Positions 22,491 through 23,010 of a stretch of DNA of 23,010 nucleotides are shown one piece after another (the stretch's first letter is position 1; each line of letters starts with the position of its first letter). The stretch is taken from positions 1-23,010 of the forward strand of contig JBJHCR010000066.1 of assembly GCA_050486105.1 (NCBI GenBank), in the 5' to 3' direction. Below the pieces are notes generated by a model. That model had not been told where the DNA came from. It was given only the letters and a program-made list of their open reading frames with translations, and did not search any database. The stretch is from JAEXNA01 sp050486105. GTDB taxonomy: Bacteria > Vulcanimicrobiota > Xenobia > Xenobiales > JADMJV01. A program made the position numbers and the translations under genes.

Positions 22491-23010
22491 TTACAAAATC
22501 CTGAAGTGGTCGATGAGAGCGCAACGTCGCTCCCTGGTAAAGGTCCGAGCCGAAGTGATACCTTCACCGGTGGTCCCGGCAATCGTCATGGTCGTGTGCC
22601 CCTCACCACCAAAACCCAGTCCAGCAAAGTTCGGACCGTTCTTGACAAAAATGTTGGCGTTGCATGCGTGGGCCATTCTCGACAGGCTGTCGATATCCCG
22701 GGAATGCATGACGGCGGTGTGATAGCGCTCTCCTTCGGCCTTCAAAGCTCTCTCGATGGCTTCGTCGACGGAGCGACAACGCACCAAAGGCAGCACCGGC
22801 ATCATCTGTTCTTTTTGAACCAAGGGATGATCAAAATCGGTTTCGGCGATCAGCAACCGGGTTTCTCTCGGCAAATCGAGACCGATGGTTTTGGCTATAT
22901 CGCTAGCGTGTTGACCCACCAGATCGGCGTTGTGAGTGAGCTTGTTATCTCCCACCACGGCACGTTGGACAACGACTCTAGTCAACTCATCGAGTTGACG
23001 AGAGTTCAAC
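22491..23010 (-). CDS. CoA-acylating aldehyde dehydrogenase, C-terminal part (5' end outside window)
   Basis: This enzyme type (PduP/EutE/AdhE-N) oxidises an aldehyde to acyl-CoA using NAD+ and CoA inside microcompartments. Only the last 172 residues are present, and the frame is open to the window edge. Recognisable C-terminal features are VKNGPNFAGLGFGGEGHTTMTIAG and GEGITSARTFTRERRCALIDHFRIL, the ending characteristic of the BMC-type family. The catalytic Cys and any encapsulation peptide lie upstream, out of view. The stop is 12 nt before the rpiB start. With DeoC downstream, acetaldehyde is the likely substrate. Confidence 0.92.
   Translation of the reverse strand, partial: LNSRQLDELTRVVVQRAVVGDNKLTHNADLVGQHASDIAKTIGLDLPRETRLLIAETDFDHPLVQKEQMMPVLPLVRCRSVDEAIERALKAEGERYHTAVMHSRDIDSLSRMAHACNANIFVKNGPNFAGLGFGGEGHTTMTIAGTTGEGITSARTFTRERRCALIDHFRIL

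Noticed and set aside
1..23010. Insertion sequences, transposases, CRISPR arrays or rRNA/tRNA genes
   Set aside because: I looked on both strands for transposase motifs, regularly spaced direct repeats and RNA gene signatures and saw none.

Overview
The window comes from a draft assembly (10 Ns at 8987-8996) of an uncultured-looking Gram-negative bacterium. The outer-membrane secretin PilQ implies an outer membrane. Starts are often GTG or TTG behind strong Shine-Dalgarno sites, and genes overlap by 1-4 nt in tight operons. I cannot assign a phylum. The mix of a type IV pilus (T4P) cluster, a group-3 sigma factor and a bacterial microcompartment (BMC) module would fit a myxobacterial-type or candidate-phylum lineage. 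Nearly everything lies on the minus strand, so transcription runs from high to low coordinates; pilD is the only confident plus-strand gene.

Region A (23010-20527) is the tail of a BMC operon. In transcription order it holds the C-terminal third of a CoA-acylating aldehyde dehydrogenase (PduP/EutE type), an RpiB/LacAB-family isomerase with an altered active site, two EutN/CcmL shell-vertex proteins, and a deoxyribose-phosphate aldolase with a 90-residue N-terminal extension that starts with a probable encapsulation helix. DeoC would produce acetaldehyde plus glyceraldehyde-3-phosphate, and the dehydrogenase would convert the aldehyde to acyl-CoA. The inferred role is a pentose- or nucleoside-degrading metabolosome.

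Region B (20503-17665) is housekeeping: recO, ruvX and mltG, chained by GTGA overlaps, then udk. It follows deoC after only 23 nt.

Region C (17462-6699) is the T4P machine: pilB, pilT, a 21-codon hydrophobic mini-ORF, pilC, a SigB/SigF/FliA-like sigma factor, the major pilin with a clear promoter and terminator, convergent pilD, then pilM and pilQ. The pilN, pilO and pilP genes that normally lie between pilM and pilQ are absent; the N gap sits exactly there, and its two flanks share a 9-nt sequence.

Region D (6376-1) holds a 1922-residue TPR protein whose disordered acidic middle carries 26 Leu-Phe motifs, and the start of a second TPR protein that runs off the window. By context these may be polar or scaffold proteins for the pilus, of the FimV/SgmX kind, but that is inference.
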